Of a stretch of DNA of 7,928 nucleotides, positions 1-5,581 are shown piece by piece (within the stretch, counting starts at the first letter, position 1; each line of letters starts with the position of its first letter). The stretch comes from a bacterium (GTDB lineage Bacteria; Auribacterota; Auribacteria; Auribacterales; Auribacteraceae). The notes under the pieces were generated by a model, which was not told the origin of the DNA, searched no databases, and saw nothing but the letters and a program-made list of their open reading frames with translations. Made by a program: the position numbers and the translations under genes. Where the stretch lies: contig JAGGZS010000188.1 in assembly GCA_021161885.1 (NCBI GenBank), forward strand, positions 1 through 7,928, given 5' to 3'.

Positions 1-59
1 AAAAACATAATTTTTAAAAAATCAATCAACTTTTCAGAAATTTAGAAATTTTCCCTATA

Positions 60-93
60 CTTTTGCAACAACCCCACTTTTGCAACAACCCCA
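60..93. repeat. Exact tandem duplication of a 17-base unit
   Basis: The unit CTTTTGCAACAACCCCA occurs twice head-to-tail with no spacer and no mismatch (60-76 and 77-93). The last bases of the second copy form the left arm of the hairpin at 90-109. The origin is unknown. It could be the duplicated end of a degraded mobile element, an operator pair, or replication slippage. No transposase is visible in the window. Confidence 0.95.
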
Positions 94-109
94 TTATAAG
101 AATAATGGG
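90..109. repeat. Perfect 7-bp hairpin next to the tandem repeat
   Basis: CCCATTA (90-96) and TAATGGG (103-109) are perfect inverted arms around the 6-base loop TAAGAA. The hairpin lies about 135 bases past the nrdG stop codon. It is not followed by a T-run on either strand, so it lacks the signature of an intrinsic terminator. It might still stabilise the 3' end of the nrdDG mRNA. Confidence 0.6.
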
Positions 110-243
110 ATTTGTAAATCTGAAGGTTTGGTTTTATATGTTTGGATCATGTATTTGCCCCTTAAAACCACATAAAATCTCTGCTTCGTTTTTATTTTGC
201 CGATATTATCAATTTCTATTTTTCCATCGTATAGAAAATCTTT

Positions 244-972
244 TTACCTGATAAAGCAATTAGGCAATATTTTTCTTACTTCATAATAAACTTTTTTGAT
301 CAGGTTATCTGGAGCCTCTGCGAACTGTTCCATTTTGGGGTCAAGAAGCCCGCCTTGGCGGGAAATAAATCTCTGAATAAAATACCTGTGCGATGTTTTA
401 CCGGATACGGTTTTTACCCAGTTTGCCGCAGATACCATATCTATTTCATCAAGGAACCTTATAGATTTTTTATTTTCACCGTAAAAAGGCGCTAATGTAG
501 TGCGCAGCTCATAATTATTGAATCGGCTTAATATGCTCAAACTGTTTTCTATTTTTTTCAGATCAATTTCAACACCGCACACATTACTGTAAAGGTGAGG
601 CGGGGCTTTGATATCCATAGCCGCGTAATCAATAGCTTGTTTTGTAATAAGCCGATCTAATACATCGGGTCTGCTCCCGTTGGTATCGAGTTTCACGCAG
701 TATCCTATGCGTTTAAGTTCCATTGAGAACTCAAGTATATCCGCCTGCAAAGTAGGCTCGCCTCCGCACAGGACTACGGCATCAGCCCATATCCTGCGGT
801 TTTTCAGATATTCCCATAAGGAATCTACCTCAATATTATTATTGTCGGTATCAAGAATTTTTTTAGCGTGGCAAGCCGGACATTTAAAATTACATCCCCT
901 CGTAAACAGTACAACCGATATTTTATCGGGATAATCGATAAATGAGCTGGGTTGTAAATCCGCTATTATCAT
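244..972 (-). CDS. nrdG: Anaerobic ribonucleotide reductase activating protein (radical SAM)
   Basis: This is the activase of class III ribonucleotide reductase. It cleaves S-adenosylmethionine at a [4Fe-4S] cluster and abstracts hydrogen from a glycine of NrdD to make the glycyl radical. The 242-residue protein has the radical-SAM motif CX3CX2C at C27, C31 and C34. The SAM-binding GGEP lies at 70-73, and a later strand carries DTNGS (96-100). The N-terminal IADLQPSSFIDYPDK and the overall length match the longer NrdG2-type activases rather than the roughly 155-residue Escherichia coli NrdG. The ATG shares bases with the nrdD stop codon (ATGA). This is the usual arrangement for translational coupling, which fixes the start even though no strong Shine-Dalgarno sequence is present. 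The nrdD neighbour confirms the role, since related activases for other glycyl-radical enzymes look similar in isolation. Confidence 0.94.
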   Translation of the reverse strand: MIIADLQPSSFIDYPDKISVVLFTRGCNFKCPACHAKKILDTDNNNIEVDSLWEYLKNRRIWADAVVLCGGEPTLQADILEFSMELKRIGYCVKLDTNGSRPDVLDRLITKQAIDYAAMDIKAPPHLYSNVCGVEIDLKKIENSLSILSRFNNYELRTTLAPFYGENKKSIRFLDEIDMVSAANWVKTVSGKTSHRYFIQRFISRQGGLLDPKMEQFAEAPDNLIKKVYYEVRKILPNCFIR

Positions 973-3900
973 TGCGCTAAATTATTTGTTAAATATTTTT
1001 TCATTCTGTTTTGCGCATCTTTCAAATTTATTTTCACAGGATTGCCGTCAATGTATTTGGTTTCTCCCTTGTAAATAATTTTTGATTTTTCATCTAAGAT
1101 AATTAAATTCGGCAATGCGGATAAATTTACATCGCCGAGCATAGCTAAAGTAAGTCCCTCTACAGTTTGCACATCACAGCTTTTTACGGCAAAATTTTTA
1201 CCGAATTGTTTTGCCGTCTTTTTAAACGCGTAAACCGCGGTTAAATCTTTACATAACAAGCAATCGGATTTGCCGAATACCAAAGCGGTAATTGCGTTTT
1301 TGGGATTACGTAATGACGGTGCCGCATAAAGTTTTGCTGATTTATTTGATACAAAATAAACGCCTTTAGCCCTGTCTTGCAATTCCGCCTGTTTAGACGG
1401 ATTCCAGTTATCAATAAAACTGAAATAACCTACGATTCTGGTCATAGATTTAAGAGAATTTTTATCGCTGTTATTACACGATGGACACGATGTTTTCAGC
1501 CCGCGATGGGTTGTACAGCATTTACGGCAAACGGTAAACTCAGGACTTATTGTCAATTGGGCGGACTGGGTTTTTTCAAACGTATGTTTAACAAGACTAA
1601 ATAAGGCGTTAGGGTTAGGTTTTTCCTCACCTATGAAAGCATGGATTATAGCGCCGGATTCTATTGCCGGATGAAATTTGCTTTGCAGCTCAATACGGCT
1701 TATCAGGTCAACGGGCGCGTCAGGACGAATGTGGATGGAATTGGTATAGTATGTTCTGTCCGTGTCCAAATCGCCTTTAATGAGGGATACGGATTCAGGA
1801 TAATAAAATCTGTCGATTTTACTCATCCTGCGGGTTGCCGACTCAGCGGGACTTTCTTCAATAGAAAATTTAAGTCCTAACTTTTTTTCGTATTCTTTAA
1901 CTTTGGTGTAAAGACGAGCAATTATTTTCAATGAAAAATCGGTAAATTCATCATTATTTTGTTCATGCAGTTCTTTGCCTGTAAAAAACTGCACCACTTC
2001 ATTTAATCCAATTATGCCTATTATATAAGTAGCTTTATCAATATCTATGTAAGGGACTCCGTCCAGAGCAGGTTTACCGGGCAACCATTGTGGTGAACCG
2101 GGTTTTTGAAGTTTTTTTATAAAATCCCTTTTTTGCAAATGGGCATTTACGGCGATCAAAAGCGTTTTATCCAGTTCATCAATAAACCCGTCCAATGTTT
2201 TATTACCTTCTCGAGCTGCCCGGTAAGCCGTTTGAGGAAGGTTTATAGTTACGTTTTGGAACCCGCAAAACCTTATTGACTCAGGATGTTTAAGCACATA
2301 ATTATCGGTTATGGCTGTACGTAGTCTACAGCAGGCGGCAAGCGAGACTTCATCTCTGTCGAATATAAAATAAGGTGATCCGTTTTCGCTTGCTACTTGC
2401 GATGCAAACCTGAGTATTTGCCTCTGTTCAGGATCGCTGAATGTATCTTCATTGATGTGCAGGTCGCATTTCGGAAACGAAAACGGCTGACTATTCTTAT
2501 CGCCTTTCTGCCATACTTTGAGCAGGTTTAAGGCAAATCTCTTTGCAAGATTATCGTAATCGCCGTAAGTTACTGGTTTTTCGCCTTTATTCAAATACCA
2601 TTGCTGGATAACCGATGTTCCGCCGTGAGGGTCGGTTACGATTTTTTCAAGCATAACCGTTTTATCGGTTTGAGGGTCGATAAGCTCCATTAACGGATAC
2701 CCTGCCAGTGTTTTTTCATCAAGCCTGCGTTCTTTCAGACAGATTTTTTTCCCCTTTCGCCAAACAGCATATTTTCCGCTGGGTTCAACGGCTAATGTAT
2801 CTGATAGATAACGCGGGACTCCGGTATGCACGTTAAAATCGATAAAAAGAGTTTGTCCGCCTCTGGAAAAAGCGTTTTGCGAAGCAGCGAAAATAAGTTC
2901 TTGTCCACGCTGTAGCATAAATCCGTCTATTTCCTCATCGGAAAGTAAAAACAAAGAATTTGTTTCAAACTGTTTTATTAAAGATTTTGTTTGTTCATTG
3001 ACAGCGGCGATAACATCTTTATTTGACGCCTGTGTTTTCATTTTATTAAAATTATCCAACAAGGTATTAAGTTTTTCGCTCGCCATTTGTTCAAGATCGG
3101 CTTGAATAAGCGGAGCATAAAATATATTGATGTAGCCAAGACCAAGTGCGCCCGCGTAAAATGTCTGTATAGCGGCAAAAAAAGTGTTTATATGCCCTGT
3201 CAATGTTTCCGTATGTTTGGCGGGGCCTGACGCGGTCTGGAGATTATCTATAGTCAGCCCGTATTTTTTTATATACTCCAGCGAATGAGCGGAACAATAA
3301 ACCCGAGCAGGCAGATCGAGATCGTGTATATGTATAGCTCCGCTTGTATGAGCATCGGCTATCTCTTTTGAAAATATAGCGCTTAATGCGTACTCTTTGC
3401 CGATTCGTCCTGATATAGTAAAATTTACAGCTTCGGGATTATTTATCTGAATATTGCTGTTCTCTTTATTCTTTACGAACAAAATTTCTTCAAGATCGTA
3501 TCGCGGTATAGAAAAATTACGGTATTTTTCCGACTCGGGCTGAAGATTTCTTCTCAAAATTTCAGTATGTGCTATTTCCCTTATCAGTTGAGTTGTTACG
3601 AAAGAGAATTTAGATAAAATAATTTTATTTTCCACGTCTTTTGCGATTCGTTCCGCGGTTTGCAAATCTATATCCGCCTCGTTTATTAACGATACGATAA
3701 TCCGTTGCCTGTTCCACGGCTGAGCGGTTTCTTCGGTAATGGAAGTAACCATAAGGAATCCATCGGTTGACCCTTTGCCTTGCTGCGCTCCAAGCACCCG
3801 TATTCTTGTCCGGTCTTTAGAATATTTCGCATACGACCGAGCGACATCGCTAAACCCGAGTTTTTCTAACGATTTTATATTTATTTCATTTATTTGATCA

Positions 3901-4127
3901 ACAGACGGCGCATTATTTCTTGTTTCATTTAAGATACTTATAGTTTTATGTGCGCAAAGCCGAGCATTATCCATATTATTTTGCCCGACGCTTTCAAATG
4001 CGGCAAAGAGCGCGTTTGTTATCCTGTCTATATTAAAATTTTCGATTCTGCCGTTGCGTTTACTTACTGCTTTGGGCATAACGGCAGTATCTTGTTTTTT
4101 AAATGGGTTAAGAAGAGAAGTCGTCAT
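969..4127 (-). CDS. nrdD: Anaerobic (class III) ribonucleoside-triphosphate reductase with fused C-terminal redoxin domain
   Basis: NrdD reduces ribonucleoside triphosphates to deoxynucleotides without oxygen, using a glycyl radical. The 1052 residues read in order as follows. An ATP-cone spans about 18-110. A second ATP-cone-like region spans about 124-215 (WNRQRIIVSLINEAD near its start). The catalytic body spans about 235-860. It includes HIHDLDLPAR with C278, the finger-loop pair C599-C600 followed by Arg (C600 is the likely thiyl-radical cysteine) and NVTINLPQTAYRA (625-637). The zinc site is C867, C870, C881 and C884, and the glycyl-radical loop is RIVGY with G900. Residues about 944-1050 form an added thioredoxin-fold domain with C956-L-L-C959 and a probable cis-proline P1006. 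Typical NrdD proteins have roughly 600-780 residues and end soon after the glycine loop. Residues about 451-515 may be a further insertion. The start is supported by AAAGGA seven bases upstream. The gene follows a B12 riboswitch and terminator and is coupled to nrdG. A redoxin rather than formate as electron donor is inferred from the fusion. Confidence 0.96.
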   Translation of the reverse strand: MTTSLLNPFKKQDTAVMPKAVSKRNGRIENFNIDRITNALFAAFESVGQNNMDNARLCAHKTISILNETRNNAPSVDQINEINIKSLEKLGFSDVARSYAKYSKDRTRIRVLGAQQGKGSTDGFLMVTSITEETAQPWNRQRIIVSLINEADIDLQTAERIAKDVENKIILSKFSFVTTQLIREIAHTEILRRNLQPESEKYRNFSIPRYDLEEILFVKNKENSNIQINNPEAVNFTISGRIGKEYALSAIFSKEIADAHTSGAIHIHDLDLPARVYCSAHSLEYIKKYGLTIDNLQTASGPAKHTETLTGHINTFFAAIQTFYAGALGLGYINIFYAPLIQADLEQMASEKLNTLLDNFNKMKTQASNKDVIAAVNEQTKSLIKQFETNSLFLLSDEEIDGFMLQRGQELIFAASQNAFSRGGQTLFIDFNVHTGVPRYLSDTLAVEPSGKYAVWRKGKKICLKERRLDEKTLAGYPLMELIDPQTDKTVMLEKIVTDPHGGTSVIQQWYLNKGEKPVTYGDYDNLAKRFALNLLKVWQKGDKNSQPFSFPKCDLHINEDTFSDPEQRQILRFASQVASENGSPYFIFDRDEVSLAACCRLRTAITDNYVLKHPESIRFCGFQNVTINLPQTAYRAAREGNKTLDGFIDELDKTLLIAVNAHLQKRDFIKKLQKPGSPQWLPGKPALDGVPYIDIDKATYIIGIIGLNEVVQFFTGKELHEQNNDEFTDFSLKIIARLYTKVKEYEKKLGLKFSIEESPAESATRRMSKIDRFYYPESVSLIKGDLDTDRTYYTNSIHIRPDAPVDLISRIELQSKFHPAIESGAIIHAFIGEEKPNPNALFSLVKHTFEKTQSAQLTISPEFTVCRKCCTTHRGLKTSCPSCNNSDKNSLKSMTRIVGYFSFIDNWNPSKQAELQDRAKGVYFVSNKSAKLYAAPSLRNPKNAITALVFGKSDCLLCKDLTAVYAFKKTAKQFGKNFAVKSCDVQTVEGLTLAMLGDVNLSALPNLIILDEKSKIIYKGETKYIDGNPVKINLKDAQNRMKKYLTNNLAQ

Positions 4128-4134
4128 AAAAAAA

Positions 4135-4140
4135 TCCTTT
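4135..4140 (-). promoter_or_regulatory. Ribosome binding site of nrdD
   Basis: AAAGGA on the minus strand lies seven bases before the ATG at 4127. This supports that start over later in-frame methionines. The site is downstream of the terminator, so it is exposed only in read-through transcripts. Confidence 0.8.
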
Positions 4141-4195
4141 CTTATAGCTTAATATGTTTGGCGGGGATTTTTTCTTTTTTTTGATGTTTTAAGGA

Positions 4196-4231
4196 TAAAA
4201 AAAATCTCACCATTTTTTGTGATGGTGAGAT
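4196..4231 (-). terminator. Intrinsic terminator between B12 aptamer and nrdD (expression platform)
   Basis: A perfect 10-bp stem (ATCTCACCAT at 4204-4213 with ATGGTGAGAT at 4222-4231) closes an 8-base loop. In the minus-strand RNA it is followed directly by a run of about eight U. It sits between the cobalamin aptamer and the nrdD start codon, 69 bases before the coding region. This is the layout of a transcription-attenuating riboswitch: B12 bound, terminator formed, operon off. The switching direction is inferred. I did not find a clean antiterminator pairing by eye. Confidence 0.9.
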
Positions 4232-4256
4232 AACCGTTTTATATCCCTTATGATTA

Positions 4257-4466
4257 GGCATTAATCCGCTCCCCGAGGTTAATACCCGTATTTTTCCGGT
4301 AGGTCTTCTGGCTCTCGGGTTATAATCTACTTGCTGCTGCCTTCCCAGATATATTCAAGTGGCATAATCAGCTTTCGTTACCGGATACAGCGGCGGGTCC
4401 GCGGACTTGCAGGTTTACCCTGCTGTCTCTTCCCTGTTATCCTCACAAATGAGGCACCGAAAAAAA
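4257..4466 (-). ncRNA. Cobalamin (vitamin B12) riboswitch
   Basis: In the minus-strand RNA the conserved blocks appear in order: GGTGCC (4458-4453), ACAGGGAA, the stem GCAGGGTAAACCTGC (4423-4409), GACCCGCCGCTGT (4399-4387), GCCACTTG (4363-4356), GGGAAGGC (4346-4339) and the B12 box AGCCAGAAGACCTACC (4314-4299). A closing helix P1 pairs UUUUUUCGGU (4465-4456) with ACCGGAAAAA (4300-4291). It has ten pairs with one G-U. Past P1, an eight-pair hairpin at 4286-4257 with a 14-base loop fits the expected P13/L13. Its loop bases CGGA could kiss UCCG at 4385-4382, though this is tentative. The aptamer binds adenosylcobalamin or a related corrinoid and here precedes nrdDG. Riboswitches of this class usually repress B12 synthesis, uptake or B12-independent isozymes when B12 is plentiful. 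Confidence 0.95.
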
Positions 4467-4479
4467 CTATATCTTGTGT
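4464..4479 (-). promoter_or_regulatory. Probable NrdR box, proximal
   Basis: ACACAAGATATAGTTT on the minus strand matches the NrdR consensus ACACWATATATWGTGT at 14 of 16 positions by my count. NrdR is the ATP-cone-containing repressor of bacterial ribonucleotide reductase genes, and its boxes occur in pairs about three helical turns apart. This copy begins just past the predicted transcription start and touches the first bases of the riboswitch P1 helix. Confidence 0.65.
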
Positions 4480-4489
4480 TATGCTTTTT

Positions 4490-4538
4490 ATAATACCACA
4501 ACAAAATGCGGTTTCAATAACTTTTTTACTTTTTTTTA
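4490..4538 (-). promoter_or_regulatory. Promoter of the nrdDG operon with UP-like A-tracts
   Basis: On the minus strand, TTGAAA (4517-4512) and TATTAT (4495-4490) are separated by 16 bases, and each is one base from the sigma-70 consensus. The predicted start is near 4483, so the leader begins just before the cobalamin aptamer. Directly upstream of the -35, the minus strand reads A-tracts of eight and six at about 4536-4522. This resembles an UP element that contacts the RNA polymerase alpha subunit. Confidence 0.72.
4496..4511 (-). promoter_or_regulatory. Possible NrdR box, distal and degenerate
   Basis: This site matches the NrdR consensus at only about 10 of 16 positions. It lies exactly 32 bases from the proximal box, which is the characteristic pair spacing. 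It fills precisely the spacer between the -35 and -10 elements of the nrdD promoter, so bound repressor would block RNA polymerase. The spacing is the main support, and the sequence alone would not be convincing. Confidence 0.45.
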
Positions 4539-4575
4539 AGATTAATACGCAATGGAATTCACGGCGATTAATCTT
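4538..4575. repeat. Inverted repeat between divergent promoters, candidate operator
   Basis: AAGATTAAT (4538-4546) and ATTAATCTT (4567-4575) are perfect 9-base inverted arms 20 bases apart. Adding CGC and GCG inside extends the pairing to 12 with one bulged base. The repeat lies between the two -35 elements, and its right arm overlaps the plus-strand -35. Neither promoter transcribes it, so a protein-binding operator is more likely than an RNA hairpin. The regulator is unknown. Confidence 0.5.
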
Positions 4576-4602
4576 GACTTTTTCAGGCTCTAAATGTTTA
4601 AT
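4574..4602 (+). promoter_or_regulatory. Promoter of the orf91-metV-thiC operon
   Basis: TTGACT (4574-4579) and TTTAAT (4597-4602) are separated by an optimal 17 bases, and each is one base from the sigma-70 consensus. The predicted start is near 4609. This makes the ATG at 4610 too close to be a normal start codon and favours the ATG at 4631. Confidence 0.68.
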
Positions 4603-4630
4603 TAATTATATGGAAAAGGCGATAAATAAT

Positions 4631-4906
4631 ATGAACCAATATCAGCTTGATTTATTTAAACCTGACAATAAATCGGTTAAACTAAATTCTATGCCGGAGT
4701 TGAATAAAGATTCTTCTTGCGAGTCAAAGCTATGCGAGGCAATTACAAAACCGCCTGTTATCGAAAAATTGTTTAATTATTCTCTCGGCAACAAGGATAA
4801 CAGTTTTTTATTGACTTATATAGACTATGAATGTCCGCAGGCTTTTATAGCTGACAATATAGTAACTAACGCATTAAAAATAGATTATAGTAAAAAAACC
4901 AAATGA
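4631..4906 (+). CDS. Uncharacterised 91-residue protein, first gene of the metV-thiC operon
   Basis: I do not recognise this protein. It is a small soluble polypeptide, rich in Asn, Lys, Asp and Leu, with no signal peptide or membrane segment. Its cysteines at 30, 35 and 68 do not form a known cluster motif. The N-terminus reads MNQYQLDLFKPDNK, and the centre has a helix-like PPVIEKLFNY (41-50) followed by FLLTYIDYECPQAF. I start it at 4631, eleven bases after GGAAAAGG. An in-frame ATG at 4610 coincides with the predicted transcription start, and the frame further upstream runs through the antisense of the riboswitch. The stop codon overlaps the metV start (ATGA), so the two proteins are probably made together and may cooperate. 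The position at the head of the operon and the coupling support a real gene, but no homology could be tested. Confidence 0.62.
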   Translation: MNQYQLDLFKPDNKSVKLNSMPELNKDSSCESKLCEAITKPPVIEKLFNYSLGNKDNSFLLTYIDYECPQAFIADNIVTNALKIDYSKKTK

Positions 4907-5574
4907 TTATAACAACAGCTAAACAACTTGATAATTTGTTTGATGTCCTCAAAGAGCACCAATGCGTTTTCCTTATCGGATGCGGCAGTTGCGCTGCCGC
5001 GTGCCATACCGGCGGGGAAGAAGATATTATTGAAATAAAAAAAGTTCTTGAAGAACACAATAAAACTATTACCGGATACTGCATACCTAAGGAAACATGC
5101 CATCACCTTCTTACACGTAAAGAACTTATAGCACATAAACAAGACATAGATAAATCCGGCTGTATAATGGTGTTCTCTTGCGGGGCAGGCGTGCAGGCAG
5201 TGGTATCGTTTTATGAAGATAAAGAGGTTTACTCGGCGCTTGACACCTTATTTCTTGGTAACGTGCACAGGTTCGGTAAATTTTCAGAAACCTGCTCTAT
5301 GTGCGGACAATGCGTATTAAACAAGACAGGCGGAATTTGTCCGGTAACACGTTGCGCCAAAGGGTTGCTAAACGGTCCGTGCGGCGGGGCAAAAAACGGA
5401 AAATGCGAGGTCAATCCAGAGAATGAATGCGTATGGGTATCTATTTATGAACGGCTTAAAAAATTAGGACGACTCGACAAGTTAGTTCAATTTAAAGAAC
5501 CTAAAGATTACAGCTTAAAACGAAAACCGTTTCATCTTAACATAACATTACCAAAAAAAAATAACAAGGAGTAA
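4903..5574 (+). CDS. metV: MetV-like protein (methylene-tetrahydrofolate reductase C-terminal family)
   Basis: This is a 223-residue cysteine-rich protein of the family called the methylene-tetrahydrofolate reductase C-terminal domain. In acetogens such as Moorella, the stand-alone form MetV partners with the flavoprotein MetF to link methylene-THF reduction to low-potential electron carriers. Cysteines seen are C27, C30, C34 (CX2CX3C), C60, C66, C87, C93, C131, C134, C137 (CSMCGQC), C146, C151, C160, C168 and C176. The hallmark is ICPVTRCAKGLLNGPCGG followed by GKCEVNPENECVW (145-178). These residues probably hold iron-sulfur clusters or zinc. The ATG overlaps the preceding stop by four bases with no clear Shine-Dalgarno sequence, so translation should depend on the upstream gene. 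No metF is in the window, so the partner must be encoded elsewhere or replaced. Family assignment is firm and the exact role is inferred. Confidence 0.9.
   Translation: MIITTAKQLDNLFDVLKEHQCVFLIGCGSCAAACHTGGEEDIIEIKKVLEEHNKTITGYCIPKETCHHLLTRKELIAHKQDIDKSGCIMVFSCGAGVQAVVSFYEDKEVYSALDTLFLGNVHRFGKFSETCSMCGQCVLNKTGGICPVTRCAKGLLNGPCGGAKNGKCEVNPENECVWVSIYERLKKLGRLDKLVQFKEPKDYSLKRKPFHLNITLPKKNNKE
5566..5571 (+). promoter_or_regulatory. Ribosome binding site of thiC inside the metV 3' end
   Basis: AAGGAG forms the last two sense codons of metV (Lys-Glu) and lies ten bases before the thiC ATG at 5582. This fixes the thiC start and shows the two genes are packed as one transcript. Confidence 0.85.
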
Positions 5575-5581
5575 TACCGAT

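Larger units (their letters stand above)
1..243. other. Non-coding left edge, downstream of nrdG
   Basis: No open frame here looks like a real gene. The longest plus-strand frame (63-251) begins inside a tandem repeat, has no ribosome binding site, has low-complexity composition and runs into the end of nrdG. The stretch is AT-rich. It holds a direct 17-base duplication (60-93), an adjacent perfect hairpin (90-109) and a small palindrome GATTTgtAAATC (109-120). No T-tract terminator for the nrdDG transcript is evident. Confidence 0.6.

Noticed and set aside
60..93. CRISPR array
   Set aside because: Only two copies of 17 bases, directly abutting with no spacers and no cas genes.
90..109. Intrinsic terminator for nrdDG
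   Set aside because: The hairpin is real but neither strand has a following T-run, and the minus-strand continuation is GTTGTTGC.
63..251. A 62-residue plus-strand open frame at the left edge
   Set aside because: It begins within the tandem repeat, has no ribosome binding site or recognisable motif, and overlaps the end of nrdG on the other strand.
1377..1880. Plus-strand frames of 75-79 residues inside nrdD
   Set aside because: They are shadows antisense to the strongly conserved zinc-site and glycyl-radical region of nrdD, with no ribosome binding sites.
4538..4580. Plus-strand intrinsic terminator from the inverted repeat followed by a T-rich stretch
   Set aside because: The loop is 20 bases, the stem is AT-rich, the T-run is interrupted by GAC, and no gene reads into it from the left on the plus strand.
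4331..4630. An in-frame 5' extension of the 91-residue gene back to 4331
   Set aside because: It would run antisense through the cobalamin aptamer, both promoters and the inverted repeat, and has no ribosome binding site. The predicted plus-strand transcription start is near 4609.
4610..4630. Leaderless start of the small protein at ATG 4610
   Set aside because: It coincides with the predicted transcription start and would use the GGAAAAGG sequence as codons. The ATG at 4631 has that sequence upstream as a ribosome binding site.
4500..4630. TPP riboswitch ahead of the thiC operon
   Set aside because: No CTGAGA-like thi-box blocks are visible, and the predicted leader between the promoter and the first start codon is only about 20 bases.
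4903..5574. Fragment of a MetF pseudogene
   Set aside because: The sequence matches the separate cysteine-rich MetV-type family over its full length, with an intact start and stop. It has no MetF flavin-barrel remnants.
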